Source: Nostoc sp. ATCC 53789 (lineage in GTDB: Bacteria > Cyanobacteriota > Cyanobacteriia > Cyanobacteriales > Nostocaceae). From it: 64,000 bases of DNA. How positions within the stretch are numbered: position 1 is the stretch's first letter; each line of letters opens with the position of its first letter. The position numbers and the translations under genes were made by a program. Of this stretch, positions 50,694 through 60,799 are shown piece by piece. The stretch covers positions 1,426,001-1,490,000 of the forward strand of contig NZ_CP046703.1 in the NCBI RefSeq assembly GCF_009873495.1. The letters run 5' to 3'. The notes under the pieces were generated by a model, which saw only the letters and a list, made by a program, of their open reading frames with translations, did not search any database and was not told the origin of the DNA.

Positions 50694-50926
50694 AAATACA
50701 CAAAAAGAAGTTTTTGGCAATTTGGCAGATCAACTATTTTTGATACTGATATTTTTGGGATTGTGCAACGAATGTAACAGAAGTTGCCATAACCAGGTGG
50801 TCGAGATTTTTAAGTTACTTCGTAACTGCCTAGCTAGTAGGATTTGAGGAAAGGAAAACAGAGACATTACCAAGTAATGCAAAAGCTTAATAACTTCCAA
50901 TCAAGGCAGCAGATTTACTAAATAAA

Positions 50927-51292
50927 GTGATTGATGTGAGAACAACTCAAGTAAATCAATTTTTTAATCCTGTATTTGGGAACCGTATCGATCCCACCCT
51001 CAAACCTCAATGGTCTTGGTTACTAAAAACTTTAAATCGGAGGTTGGAAGGGAAATATGGTATTTCACTATTTGATGTAGATTTTTGGATCGATGATTAT
51101 TTTTTAAGACTTGTTTACAATCTACTAAATCTAGATTATCACTTTCATCAAGTTTCTTTTGCAAGTGAATTTTCTAGCGGCTATTTTGTTGAGGAGCAAT
51201 TTAGCCGACATATAAAAGTTCTGTATGATAGATATGATTTACCGCTACAAGATGAAGATAGCGATCGCACAGCAATATCCAGTTTAGGATGA
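50927..51292 (+). CDS. Small protein of unknown function
   Basis: A 121-residue frame starting with GTG (MIDVRTTQVNQFFNPVFGNR). It has good protein-like composition (LFDVDFWIDDYFLRLVYNLL, YFVEEQFSRHIKVLYDRYDL) and lacks low-complexity runs. No family recognised, no signal peptide. No strong ribosome site. The alternation of aromatic and charged residues makes it more likely real than a chance frame, but it has no neighbour on the same strand close enough to support it. Confidence 0.45.
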   Translation: MIDVRTTQVNQFFNPVFGNRIDPTLKPQWSWLLKTLNRRLEGKYGISLFDVDFWIDDYFLRLVYNLLNLDYHFHQVSFASEFSSGYFVEEQFSRHIKVLYDRYDLPLQDEDSDRTAISSLG

Positions 51293-51349
51293 AGAGCGCC
51301 CAGAAATTACCTAATTTTGAATCCTAAATCTAAAATCGATGACTCCTAA

Positions 51350-51513
51350 CCTGGATTTCTCACAAGTGAGAAATCCAGGAGTGTGGGAGGTGTGGGAGGT
51401 GTGGGAGGATGGGGAAGAAGTCTTACCCCCCACACTCCCCACACTCCCCACACTCCCCACACTCCCCACACTCCTCTTCTCCCTCTGCCTACACTATGCG
51501 TGAGAAATCCGGG
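51350..51513. mobile_element. Miniature element family Y, copy 2 (with VNTR)
   Basis: Ends are CCTGGATTTCTCAC (51350-51363) and GTGAGAAATCCGGG (51500-51513). The inner part is nearly identical to copy 1 but has five rather than three ACACTCCCC units. It lies about 190 bp downstream of the heme oxygenase gene. Confidence 0.78.
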
Positions 51514-51705
51514 CTAACTCTTTTAATCATAATTGAGGGGCAATCTCCCCATGCTTGCTTTCACGAATAGAAAACAGTCACAGGGCTATTGCCCCTAAAT
51601 ATTTTGAGCGTTAATCGCTCTTATTCCAGAAATACCTGTAAATTATCTTGCATCAGGCTATCTGGACTTAGACTCCACACACCATACTCCGCAATGTCAA
51701 TACCG

Positions 51706-52422
51706 TTACTCAGCAGTGACGAGTTCAGTACTACCGCGTGTCCGTCGCCGTGTGAGGCTGTTGAACACCATTACACCGATCGCTTTAATCAAATTGCCTT
51801 CCAATTCTTGGAACATCTTCATGTTCGTGCCAAAGGCGGCGTTTGCTTCTTCAACAATGCGATCGGTTGCCGCATCGTCAAGGGGTAATTCATCCAAAAT
51901 TTGCCGATACTTGGCTTTAAATGCCTTCTCGTCAGAAATTTCTGGAAACTCATAAAAAGCTGTTCCTTGCCCGTCAGACAAATTCATCGCTGTTACTGCA
52001 ATGTTTTTGAGAATTTGTCCCCCAGATAAGTCGCCCAAGTAACGAGTATATGAATGAGCGATTAACAGTTCTGGTTCTGTGGCAGAGATTTCTCGGATGC
52101 GCTTTACATAAGCTTCACCTGCGGAAGATAGTTTGATTTGCTCTTTCCAGTTAGCACCAAAGTAATAACTCAGGTCTTGCTCTAAGGTATACTTGCGGTT
52201 TAGCTGGGGAAAGTTGATTTTAGAAAGAATTGGGTGCTGGCGGTGCTTTTCCATTTCTTCTTCCATCGCTGAGTAGACGAAGTAGAAGTTAGCAACTAGT
52301 TTCCGGTAAGAGTTTTTTTCTACTACTCCTTTTAAAAAGCACTTGACAAAACCTACATTTTCTGCCATTGTGTGGGCTTTCTTAGTGCCTACACGTAATT
52401 TGGTTGCTAAATTGCTGCTCAT
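51706..52422 (-). CDS. ho1: Heme oxygenase (biliverdin-forming)
   Basis: Opens heme to biliverdin with electrons from ferredoxin, the first step of phycobilin synthesis. The 238-residue product has the proximal His 17 in TKKAHTMAENVGFVK, the core NFYFVYSAMEEEMEKH, and the distal helix stretch YTRYLGDLSGGQILKNIA that lines the heme pocket. No membrane anchor, as usual in cyanobacterial forms. It stands alone; the upstream 570 bp have no other gene. This is probably the constitutive HO1-type enzyme; paralogue status cannot be judged here. Confidence 0.95.
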   Translation of the reverse strand: MSSNLATKLRVGTKKAHTMAENVGFVKCFLKGVVEKNSYRKLVANFYFVYSAMEEEMEKHRQHPILSKINFPQLNRKYTLEQDLSYYFGANWKEQIKLSSAGEAYVKRIREISATEPELLIAHSYTRYLGDLSGGQILKNIAVTAMNLSDGQGTAFYEFPEISDEKAFKAKYRQILDELPLDDAATDRIVEEANAAFGTNMKMFQELEGNLIKAIGVMVFNSLTRRRTRGSTELVTAE

Positions 52423-52992
52423 GCTAAATTTCTCAACTTTAAAAAGTTAACTGCCGAGTTTTAATTCACTAACGGCTAAAAAAGCCATTAAAACGTTACC
52501 TTAAAACTATTTGATGAGAATTTATATTAAAATTTTTTAAGCTGCGATGATTTTGTAGTTTTTTACACAGTAATAAAAGCACGTAATATAACTTTACATT
52601 CCGGTGTTTTGATTTTCTGTTGTCATAAGCTAACTTTTGCTTTCATTATTAGTTTTCTCAAAGAATATCCATAATGAAATCTAGGTAATATTCCTTACAT
52701 TGTATTTCTTGTTAATAGCATTGCAAAATGTGAACTAAATACAAATAAAAATCAAGACTCAAGTTAATGGCATAAAAGGAATAATTAGCTAAAATGTGGA
52801 GACTTTACTAATAATGTAAAAACCAATACTGACTTTATGAAATATTTACAATTAGAAAGTCTGTAATTCAGTATAATTACGTAAAAATGGCTTAATTTAG
52901 AATGAATTTCTAAAGAGAAAAAGCATGTCAAAATTGCTGAATAAAGTCTTAAGTGCTATTTTTCAGTGTGATTGTGTGGAGTGTTTAAATAT
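52423..52992. promoter_or_regulatory. Divergent ho1/glmM upstream region
   Basis: About 570 bp of AT-rich DNA with no gene. It must hold the promoters of heme oxygenase and glmM. I see no palindromic operator or repeat of note. Confidence 0.4.
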
Positions 52993-54465
52993 ATGGTTTC
53001 ATCTATAACTCGGATACCAGGCATTCCTGGAGATTCTCCTTCCGAAGCTGAAGGATTAGGCAAAGGGATTGAAAGCAGTTTTGGACTGAATTTAATCCCA
53101 CTACCGGCAAATCCTTTATTTGGTACAGATGGGATTCGCGGGCGAGTCGGAGAATTGCTGAGTGCGCCCTTAGCATTGCAAGTTGGTTTTTGGACGGGGA
53201 TTGTTTTACGTAACCATGCTACTCAAATAGGGCCAGTCATTCTCGGACAGGACTCTAGAAACTCCAGCGATATGCTAGCAATGGCTTTGAGTGCAGGGTT
53301 AACAGCAGCAGGATTAGAAGTTTGGTATTTGGGATTATGTCCCACTCCTTGCATTGCCTATCTCACCAGCATCAGTGATGCGATCGGTGGAGTAATGATT
53401 TCTGCTAGCCACAATCCCCCAGAGGATAATGGAATTAAGGTTTTTGGTGCAAATGGTGGAAAGCTACCGCAAATATTACAGGCAGAAATAGAAGCGGGGC
53501 TGCGTGGGAAAATATCACCGATCGCTAAAGTCAGTAATTGCGGACGGCATTACTCACGTTTTGAGTTAGTCGGGCATTATGGCGAGGCGTTAAAAAAACC
53601 TTTAAACAGTGACCTCAATCTCGAAGGAATGAAGATTGTTTTAGACTTGGCGTGGGGTGCAGCAGTCGGGTTAGCACCGTCAGTATTTACAGAAATGGGG
53701 GCAGAGGTGATCTGCTTGCATAACGAAGCAGATGGCGATCGCATTAATGTTAACTGCGGTTCCACTCATTTAGATATTCTTGCCGCCACAGTCCAAGAAC
53801 ACAACGCCGATATCGGCTTTGCCTTCGATGGCGATGCCGATCGCGTCTTAGCAGTAGACAATACTGGCAGGCAAGTTAACGGCGATTACATTCTCTACCT
53901 GTGGGGACGGCATTTACAAAAAAACCAACAACTACCAGACAACCTGATTGTGTCTACAGTCATGGCCAACTTGGGCTTTGAAAAAGCTTGGCAACAAATT
54001 GGTGGTAAATTAATTCGTACTGCCGTCGGCGATCAGTACGTGCAAGCCGAAATGCAGCGAACTGGGGGAATGTTAGGCGGCGAACAATCAGGTCATATTC
54101 TTTGCCGTCATTATGCTGTAACTGGAGATGGCTTGTTAACAGCCTTGCATATAGCAGCTTTGGTGAAAGAAGCAGGTGTTTCCCTAGCAGAATTAGTAGA
54201 TCAAAGCTTCCAGACATATCCGCAAATCTTGCGGAACGTGCGAGTCACAGATCGCGATCGCCGTTTGGGATGGGAAGATTGCGAACCAGTGCAACAAGCG
54301 ATCGCTCTTGCTGAAGCCGCAATGGGTGATTCTGGTAGAATCTTGGTTCGCGCCTCTGGTACAGAACCAGTAATCAGAGTCATGGTAGAAGCCGCCAATG
54401 CCGAACTTACCAACTACTGGACAAATGAATTAGTTTCAAAAGTCCAGCAACATCTGATGGACTAA
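52993..54465 (+). CDS. glmM: Phosphoglucosamine mutase
   Basis: Converts glucosamine-6-phosphate to glucosamine-1-phosphate for cell-wall precursors. The frame opens with a TTG at 52972, but ATG 52993 ([14 protein letters not shown]) is the better start, giving 490 residues. The domain order is normal: an N-terminal FGTDGIRG, the phosphoserine loop [13 protein letters not shown], the Mg2+ loop [10 protein letters not shown], and the C-terminal GEQSGH and [13 protein letters not shown] 30-residue N-terminal extension precedes the catalytic core. A long hairpin follows the stop. Confidence 0.93.
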   Translation: MVSSITRIPGIPGDSPSEAEGLGKGIESSFGLNLIPLPANPLFGTDGIRGRVGELLSAPLALQVGFWTGIVLRNHATQIGPVILGQDSRNSSDMLAMALSAGLTAAGLEVWYLGLCPTPCIAYLTSISDAIGGVMISASHNPPEDNGIKVFGANGGKLPQILQAEIEAGLRGKISPIAKVSNCGRHYSRFELVGHYGEALKKPLNSDLNLEGMKIVLDLAWGAAVGLAPSVFTEMGAEVICLHNEADGDRINVNCGSTHLDILAATVQEHNADIGFAFDGDADRVLAVDNTGRQVNGDYILYLWGRHLQKNQQLPDNLIVSTVMANLGFEKAWQQIGGKLIRTAVGDQYVQAEMQRTGGMLGGEQSGHILCRHYAVTGDGLLTALHIAALVKEAGVSLAELVDQSFQTYPQILRNVRVTDRDRRLGWEDCEPVQQAIALAEAAMGDSGRILVRASGTEPVIRVMVEAANAELTNYWTNELVSKVQQHLMD

Positions 54466-54505
54466 GTTAGCTATTATCTCAGCTTTTAACAAACGCCAAT
54501 TTTCC

Positions 54506-54556
54506 GTCACAGCTTCTACAAATTAACCAGCTTTGGTTATCTGTAGAAGCTGTGAC
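54506..54556 (+). terminator. Long hairpin after glmM
   Basis: GTCACAGCTTCTACA (54506-54520) pairs perfectly with TGTAGAAGCTGTGAC (54542-54556), with an inner AACCA/TGGTT stem. It lies about 40 bp after the glmM stop. No long T-run follows (ATTTG), but the stem is strong. Confidence 0.7.
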
Positions 54557-54792
54557 ATTTGTATTTGTATTGTTATATAATCTCCGCCTAATTAATTATC
54601 AAAAAACTTACTACGTCATGACATCAGTCTGAACGTGTTATTATTTACTTCGAGATTCTTCGCTATAAAACTCATATTTGATTTTTGAACAAACTCAGCA
54701 ATACTCAAAAATGCTTCTTTTACTATTGCCTCTTAAGCGAATTAACTTTAAAACTCAAAGCAGATTCCTATACTTGATCTAAAAATAATATC

Positions 54793-55560
54793 ATGCTTGT
54801 TTTTGTTATCCCACTTAAAAGTGCAAAAGTTTCCAATTCCTGGGAACGTGTTACCCAATTATTTGAAAGATGCATTAAATCAGTTTGCAATCAAACCTCA
54901 CCTAACTTTCACGTTATTGTTGTTTGTCACGAAAAGCCAAAAATCGAATTCACCCATTCTCATATTACATACGTTACAGTTGATTTTTCTCCTCCCAACG
55001 AGACTAACCCTGTAGCGAAAGGAGACACAGATAAAGGGCGTAAAATCCTGAAAGGATTGATTTATGCTCAACAATTTTCTCCGACTCACACTATGGCAAT
55101 TGATGCTGATGATTGTGTCAGCAAAAAATTAGCCCAATTTATTCAACAACATCCTGATTCGGATGGATGGGTTATTAACAAAGGTTATAAATATCAGGAA
55201 GGTAGTAAATATGTATATATTAAAAGAAGAAATTTTTATAAAATGTGCGGTAGTTGTAACATTATTCGCTATGATCTGAACTATTTGCCCGAAAGCGCAG
55301 AGTATAATCGTGGCTACGGATACTATAGATATTATATAGATCACGGCAAAGTTAGGAATATTTTAGAGGATAAAGGAAAAGCTATTAAATCATTACCATT
55401 TCCAGGAGCAATTTATATCCTGGACACAGGAGAAAATCTTTTTGATAATTCCAAAAGATTAAAATTTAACATTTTTAATCGCAAATTATTAAATCAATCG
55501 GTTGAGGACGAATTTGGATTGTACAACTTACAGCAATCCCAAAATATTTGTCAAGTATAA
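54793..55560 (+). CDS. Glycosyltransferase-like protein (GT2/GT-A fold)
   Basis: A 255-residue protein with an N-terminal GT-A nucleotide-sugar fold. It starts MLVFVIPLKSAKVSNSW, has the first helix RCIKSVCNQTSPNFHVIVVC, and the acidic metal-binding DADD at about 102-105 in TMAIDADDCVSKKLAQF. There is no membrane segment. The C-terminal half is Tyr/Lys/Asn-rich. It is 36 bp upstream of the hpsL-like gene and likely part of the same operon. The acceptor is not predictable. Confidence 0.78.
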   Translation: MLVFVIPLKSAKVSNSWERVTQLFERCIKSVCNQTSPNFHVIVVCHEKPKIEFTHSHITYVTVDFSPPNETNPVAKGDTDKGRKILKGLIYAQQFSPTHTMAIDADDCVSKKLAQFIQQHPDSDGWVINKGYKYQEGSKYVYIKRRNFYKMCGSCNIIRYDLNYLPESAEYNRGYGYYRYYIDHGKVRNILEDKGKAIKSLPFPGAIYILDTGENLFDNSKRLKFNIFNRKLLNQSVEDEFGLYNLQQSQNICQV

Positions 55561-55596
55561 TGTATTCCCTTGATGCTGATAGGCTACAGCGCTACT

Positions 55597-57252
55597 ATGC
55601 CGAAAATAAAGTCAAAATCCAAGACATCTAAAAAATCGAAAAAGCAGACTTCTAAGGAAACTTCTACTCTTAGTCTCAAAGAACAGTTAGCCCAAAAACG
55701 CAAAGCAGCCCTAGCACGTAAAGAACTCATTAGTTTACTCACCACCGCCACTTTTGGCGGTTTATTCATTGGCGTTGTGCTTTTTTTCGTAGGTGGAATT
55801 AAAGCAGCAGTCCCCGGTGTTTTAGGGATAATCATCATGTCCCTTTCTTACAAATATCCGCGCCAAGCGCTATATGCCTTCATCATTTACGTACCTGTTG
55901 GGGGCACTATCACCTACTATTTAGGCAGTAGTCCCATACTCCAATTAGCTAAAGATGCCTTTTATGTTCCAGCGCTAATTGGACTTTGGCAAACTTGTCG
56001 AAAGCAGGGATTACCTTTAATTATTCCCCAAGGCATTAAAATTCCGCTTTATATTGTCTTGGGTTGCAGTGTATTAACACTATTATTTGTCAATGGTGGA
56101 CAGCAGTTTAACCCGCCTAGCGTCGGACTATTAGAAAAAGCAGAGAAAGAAATACCTTTAGGTATGGGAATTTTGGGGTTAAAAGTATTTTTAGGCTATG
56201 TCCCTCTGATTGGTTGTGCTTACTATCTAATTCGGGATAAGCGGGATTTTCTCTTTTTATCGCGCCTCCAAATTGTTCTCATACTGTTTTGTTGTGTGTT
56301 GGGATGTATCCAATACCTCTTACTGCTAACTGGTATATGTCAAGGCACTAGGGGTCTTGAAGGAAATGCCCTATTTGTCACATCACTAGAAGCCCGGTGT
56401 TATTTTGGTGGAGCGCTTTTATATAGTCCCGAAGAAGGGGTAATTCGTCTGCCAGGAACATTTGTAGCCCCTTGGCAATGGGCGTGGTTCTTAATTTCCA
56501 GCACCTTTTTTACCTTTGCCACTGGCTTCACCGATCCCTCTTTTATTTGGCGGATAGTCGGCTTAGGTTCTTTAGTGACAGTCTTTATCAATGCTGTAAT
56601 TTCTGGACAAAGAATCGCCTTAGCCTTAGTACCAATCTGTTTCGGGATTTTGCTATTGCTGACTGGTCAAATTGGCAACCTTAAAAAATTTATCCCCATA
56701 GGTATAGGACTGGCTATAGTTTTAGGAATTGTGATGGTAACTAACCCTACCGTCGTCCAAGAGAGAACCGAGAGTTTTACTAGTCGCTGGGACGCTTCAC
56801 CACCTCAAGATTTTATCGTCCAGCAATTTGAAGAGAATTGGAAAAACGTAGATGGGCCTTTGGGAAGTGGCTTAGGTCGAGCAACTAACTCTGCCCGCGC
56901 AATGGGTAAAACTAAACTGGTAGAAACCTACTATCCCAAAGTCCTTTTTGAAGTTGGAATTATTGGAGTACTAGCTTTTTTGGGTTTGGTAACAACTTTA
57001 ACAATTATGGGCTTTAAAACCTATCGCTCCATAAAGAACCGTAATTTCCGCAGTTACGGAGCAGCTTTATGGGTGTTTATATTGTTTATTAGCTACAACA
57101 CCTACTACTATCCTCTAGATGTTGACCCGGTTGCTGTCTATTATTGGTTTTTTGCAGGAGTTCTTTTTAAACTGCCAGAATTAGAGAAACAAGATAAGGA
57201 AGATGCCGACCCTGAGCAAAAAAACAAGAGAAAACGTCTAAAAACAATTTAA
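55597..57252 (+). CDS. hpsL: O-antigen polymerase/ligase-like membrane protein (HpsL-like)
   Basis: A 551-residue membrane protein. The first 50 residues are strongly basic and Ser/Lys-rich (MPKIKSKSKTSKKSKKQ); about ten to twelve membrane segments follow, including LLTTATFGGLFIGVVLFFV and a long loop between about 365 and 430 that carries RIALALVPICFG and the ligase-like SRWDASPPQDF. The C-terminus ends in a Lys/Glu-rich tail. In Nostoc punctiforme, hps genes build the polysaccharide that hormogonia need to glide. The match to HpsL is from family memory and gene order. The frame opens at 55570; the ATG at 55597 is preferred. Confidence 0.65.
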   Translation: MPKIKSKSKTSKKSKKQTSKETSTLSLKEQLAQKRKAALARKELISLLTTATFGGLFIGVVLFFVGGIKAAVPGVLGIIIMSLSYKYPRQALYAFIIYVPVGGTITYYLGSSPILQLAKDAFYVPALIGLWQTCRKQGLPLIIPQGIKIPLYIVLGCSVLTLLFVNGGQQFNPPSVGLLEKAEKEIPLGMGILGLKVFLGYVPLIGCAYYLIRDKRDFLFLSRLQIVLILFCCVLGCIQYLLLLTGICQGTRGLEGNALFVTSLEARCYFGGALLYSPEEGVIRLPGTFVAPWQWAWFLISSTFFTFATGFTDPSFIWRIVGLGSLVTVFINAVISGQRIALALVPICFGILLLLTGQIGNLKKFIPIGIGLAIVLGIVMVTNPTVVQERTESFTSRWDASPPQDFIVQQFEENWKNVDGPLGSGLGRATNSARAMGKTKLVETYYPKVLFEVGIIGVLAFLGLVTTLTIMGFKTYRSIKNRNFRSYGAALWVFILFISYNTYYYPLDVDPVAVYYWFFAGVLFKLPELEKQDKEDADPEQKNKRKRLKTI

Positions 57253-57263
57253 ATGAAATAAAA

Positions 57264-58424
57264 ATGGCAAAAGTTATCATAGGAGGTCAAAAACACCTCA
57301 GCATTCCAAACTTACCTCGAAATTCTCGGCATACACTCATCTACCCCAAGCCTTTCCCCGCAGGCAGATATCCTATAGAAAAAATTTGGTATCCTTTAGC
57401 CAGTTTTATGGCTTGGCAACCTGTATGGCAAAGATACCAAGCAATTCATTCTTTCAACAGAATTTTATATACAAATAAACCTTGGTTTCTCACCTTTGAG
57501 GATCATCGTGTTTTATATAGAAATCCTCAAAATCAAGTTGAAGCAGCAATTTATGAATTATTAAATAATCGATTAGCACTAGACAATTGTCAAAAAATTA
57601 TTGCAATTTCTGATTATGCCAAGTTGAGATTAATCAAGCGGATAGAAGGTTGGAAAATAGAAGAAAAAGTAAGTAAGAAAGTGGATGTTATTCATCCCAA
57701 TTTCCCAATAAAAGTTAAGCAATCGAAACTTTATCAGGAACAACAAAATCTCCAGCTTGTATTTATCGGAAATCACATTGCCCGTAAAGGTGGAGTTGTT
57801 GCTTTAAGACTAGCTCAGAAAGCTGAAAAACTAGGTTTGCCGATTACTGTACATATAATATCGGGACTAGAACATGGTTCAGGAGTTCCAACTGATTTCC
57901 CCGATCGCAGTAAATATGTAGAGGATTTAAAGTTACTGAAATTAAGTAACGTTGTATTCCATAGAAATATTCCTAATGACAAAGTTCTTGAGCTATTATC
58001 GCAAAGCCATTTTCAATTAATGGCAACATTACATGATACTTATGGCTATAGTATCATTGAAGGTTTTTCTGTTGCAACTCCTGTAATTACGACAAATGTA
58101 TGCGCCTTACCAGAGTTTGTTCGTAATGGTGAAAATGGCTATATTTTAGAGTTGCCAATTAATGAAATTAGGCACTGGAGCAATTGGCTACATGGAGACA
58201 AAACTAAAACCGATGAATATTGGGAAATTGTCGATAGCACTTATGACTATTTAGCAGAACAAGCATTACAACAAATTATGCAATTTCTTGATAGAAGTGA
58301 TAAGCGAGAACATTACGAATTTCTAAGTGCAGGAGCATTAGCTCAAGCGCAACTTGTACATAACTCCGAAAAGCAAAATGAGTTATTTGATAATCTCTAT
58401 GCGGCTGCGGCGGTGGGAGTATAA
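57264..58424 (+). CDS. GT4-type glycosyltransferase (HpsM position)
   Basis: A 386-residue GT-B glycosyltransferase-like protein. The C-terminal nucleotide-sugar half shows VFIGNHIARKGGVVALRLAQ, then MATLHDTYGYSIIEGFSVAT and PVITTNVCALPEFVRNGENG, which matches the GT4 E-x7-E region. The N-terminal half is divergent. It starts 11 bp after hpsL and is surely cotranscribed. It occupies the M position between hpsL-like and hpsN-like genes; the gene name is not given because the sequence itself was not recognised. Confidence 0.72.
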   Translation: MAKVIIGGQKHLSIPNLPRNSRHTLIYPKPFPAGRYPIEKIWYPLASFMAWQPVWQRYQAIHSFNRILYTNKPWFLTFEDHRVLYRNPQNQVEAAIYELLNNRLALDNCQKIIAISDYAKLRLIKRIEGWKIEEKVSKKVDVIHPNFPIKVKQSKLYQEQQNLQLVFIGNHIARKGGVVALRLAQKAEKLGLPITVHIISGLEHGSGVPTDFPDRSKYVEDLKLLKLSNVVFHRNIPNDKVLELLSQSHFQLMATLHDTYGYSIIEGFSVATPVITTNVCALPEFVRNGENGYILELPINEIRHWSNWLHGDKTKTDEYWEIVDSTYDYLAEQALQQIMQFLDRSDKREHYEFLSAGALAQAQLVHNSEKQNELFDNLYAAAAVGV

Positions 58425-58552
58425 AGAATTAAAAGCAATCTTATTCGGTTTTTGACTGACTGTAAATTAAGGTAAGAGTAGCTTAATAAACTTAATGAAA
58501 ATTAATTTTTATAAGGTTATTATCAAAATAGAAAAATTAATTAATAAAAATC

Positions 58553-59533
58553 ATGGATAATTATCCTTTAATTTCTGTAGTTATCCCGACTTATGGTAGA
58601 GAGGAAGCGCTACGAGATAGCATTGTAGATGTCCTGAAACAGGATTATCCCAATTTTGAAGTTTTAGTAGTAGACCAAACCCCAACACACCAACCAGAAA
58701 TTCAAGCCTACCTAGAAGAGATGGCAGATGTAGGTAAAATTAAATGGTTGCGATTAGATTGGGCAAGTTTGCCAGGGGCGCGAAATTATGCTGTGCGGCG
58801 GTCTTCTGGTGAAATAATATTATTTATAGATGATGATGTTCAGCTAACCCCAGAATTGTTAACAGCCCATGCGAAAAATTATTTGCAAAACCCAGAAGTG
58901 GGGGCTGTGGCTGGACGGGTGTTTGACAGAATGAAATTAGGTGATTCTGGAGGAGATTTACAGATTGAATATTTGCCTCCCGAAGCTATGGACCCAGGAA
59001 TTGCTTGGTATCATATTGATTTAGTACATACCACCAAGCCCCAACAAGTACTGACAGCGAGGGGCTGTAATATGTCATTTCGCCGCGAAATTTTTACTAA
59101 GTATGGATTGAGGTTTGATGAGAGGTTTCGCGGTAGTGCAGTGCGCGAAGAGTCAGATTTTTGTTTGCGGGTGCGACAAACCGGGTATAAAATTTGGTAC
59201 GACCCAGAAGCCCATTTGGTGCATTTAGGCGAAGAAACAGGGGGTTGTCATGATATTAGTATGCGATCGCTAAAATATCAACTCACCTTTTATCACAACC
59301 ATTTCCTACTAGGGCTGAAAAACCTGACTGCGACTCAAGCTTTACGCCTATACGGTCGTTTATTTGACTGTCACGTTCTGGGACGACCACCTTGCCATAA
59401 AAGTGGTTCCCCCATCAAAATTGCCACTCGCGGTATTTTCTACATTTTGGGTTTTTTCAAAGCCTTGGGTACTGTCATCCAATCACTATGGAACGATGGT
59501 CAAATTTACAGCCGATTGGATAAACAAGTTTAG
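58553..59533 (+). CDS. hpsN: GT2 glycosyltransferase (HpsN-like)
   Basis: A 326-residue GT-A glycosyltransferase. The start LISVVIPTYGREEALRDSIV and LVVDQTP are typical of family 2; the metal-binding DDD lies in ILFIDDDVQLTPELL and the base-region in REESDFCLRVRQTGYKIWYD. The N-terminus is cytoplasmic with no early membrane segment. It lies 128 bp after the preceding gene, in the same direction. The hpsN name rests on family and order. Confidence 0.65.
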   Translation: MDNYPLISVVIPTYGREEALRDSIVDVLKQDYPNFEVLVVDQTPTHQPEIQAYLEEMADVGKIKWLRLDWASLPGARNYAVRRSSGEIILFIDDDVQLTPELLTAHAKNYLQNPEVGAVAGRVFDRMKLGDSGGDLQIEYLPPEAMDPGIAWYHIDLVHTTKPQQVLTARGCNMSFRREIFTKYGLRFDERFRGSAVREESDFCLRVRQTGYKIWYDPEAHLVHLGEETGGCHDISMRSLKYQLTFYHNHFLLGLKNLTATQALRLYGRLFDCHVLGRPPCHKSGSPIKIATRGIFYILGFFKALGTVIQSLWNDGQIYSRLDKQV

Positions 59534-59575
59534 TTATTAGTCATTTGTCATTGGTCATTAGTCATTAGTGAATAA
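59534..59575. repeat. GTCATTA/G tandem repeat between hpsN and hpsO
   Basis: Heptamers of the TTAGTCATT/TTGGTCATT type, ending in TTAGTGAATAACAAAGG. A very similar block lies at 60747-60787, ahead of hpsP. Both end in AAAGGATA and thereby place the ribosome site for the next gene. Confidence 0.75.
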
Positions 59576-59585
59576 CAAAGGATAG

Positions 59586-60761
59586 ATGAAAATCTTAGTT
59601 GCTAGTCATACTTATATCGTAGACCTCAACTGTGAGAAATTACGCGCTTTATCTCAACTAGAACCTGACATTGAAGTGACAGTTGTAGTCCCAAAGCGCT
59701 GGAAACCAGGCGGTGTACAAAACAGAATTATTGAAACTGAATACCGCGATGAAGGCAAATTTAGAATAGTTCCAGTTTCTAATTTTAGTCAAAATCATCA
59801 GGGACTCCTTACTTTTGGAGCCGATTTGATATCTTTATTAAAACAATTTCGCCCGCAAATCATCCAAGTTGAACAAGGTTCTAGAGCCTTGGCTTATACT
59901 CAGATGATTGCCTTAAATCAGCTATTAGGACTCAAGGCAAAAAATATATTTTTTACCTGGTGGAATCTTCCTTACCAACTGAAACGACCAATTTATTTAT
60001 TAGAGAAATATAACCTTAACCACAGCCACGGCATTATTTCTGGCAATCAGGATGGAGCAGAAGTTTTGCGACAACGGGGATATAAAGGAGCAATTAAAGT
60101 CATGCCGCAACTGGGCATAGATGAAAGTTTATTTACTCCCAAAGCTCAACCAGAGTTAGCAGCTAAATTTGGTATTCATAAAGAGGATTTTGTAGTAGGT
60201 TTTGTAGGGCGATTTGTCCAAGAAAAGGGTTTATTAACGCTTTTGCAAGCCTTAATTACATTGAAAAATAAACCTTGGAAATTACTATTATTGGGGCGAG
60301 GAGAGTTGCAAACTGAATTACTCAGAATCGCAGCAGAAAACAATATTAAAGAACGGTTAATTTTAATCGAAAGTGTTCCTCACGATGAGGTTGTAAGTTA
60401 TATCAATTTAATGAGTACTTTAGTATTACCTTCAGAAACAACTTACAAGTTTAAAACTTTAACTTCTGCTGGCTGGAAAGAGCAATTTGGTCATGTGCTA
60501 ATTGAAGCGATGGCTTGCCAAGTTCCTGTGATTGGTTCTGATTCCGGCGAAATTCCCTATGTCATTGGCGATGCTGGCTTAGTATTTCCTGAAGGTGATG
60601 TTCAAGCTCTGGCTAATTGCTTAGTTCAATTAATGGATAAACCAGATTTTGCTCATAATCTCGGTGAAATGGGTTATCAAAAAGCAATGGTTCAATATAC
60701 CAATAAAGCTTTGGCGAAACAGCAATTAGAATTTTATCAAGAGTTGGTCATTAGTCATTAG
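59586..60761 (+). CDS. hpsO: GT4 glycosyltransferase (HpsO-like)
   Basis: A 391-residue GT-B glycosyltransferase. The N-terminal half has MKILVASHTYIVDLNCEKLR and VEQGSRALAYTQMIALNQLL. The C-terminal half has VVGFVGRFVQEKGLLTLLQA, ESVPHDEVVSYINLM, EQFGHVLIEAMACQVPVIGS and DAGLVFPEGDVQALANCLVQ, the full GT4 donor-site pattern. The AAAGGATAG ribosome site precedes the ATG. Part of the hps-like run. Confidence 0.7.
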   Translation: MKILVASHTYIVDLNCEKLRALSQLEPDIEVTVVVPKRWKPGGVQNRIIETEYRDEGKFRIVPVSNFSQNHQGLLTFGADLISLLKQFRPQIIQVEQGSRALAYTQMIALNQLLGLKAKNIFFTWWNLPYQLKRPIYLLEKYNLNHSHGIISGNQDGAEVLRQRGYKGAIKVMPQLGIDESLFTPKAQPELAAKFGIHKEDFVVGFVGRFVQEKGLLTLLQALITLKNKPWKLLLLGRGELQTELLRIAAENNIKERLILIESVPHDEVVSYINLMSTLVLPSETTYKFKTLTSAGWKEQFGHVLIEAMACQVPVIGSDSGEIPYVIGDAGLVFPEGDVQALANCLVQLMDKPDFAHNLGEMGYQKAMVQYTNKALAKQQLEFYQELVISH

Positions 60762-60787
60762 TCATTGGTCATTAGTGAATAATAAAG
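60747..60787. repeat. GTCATTA/G tandem repeat between hpsO and hpsP
   Basis: Tandem GTCATTA/GTCATTG units at the end of the hpsO-like gene; a close copy of the block at 59534. The repeat runs into the final codons (VISH) of the upstream gene. Confidence 0.7.
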
Positions 60788-60799
60788 GATAAAAGATAA

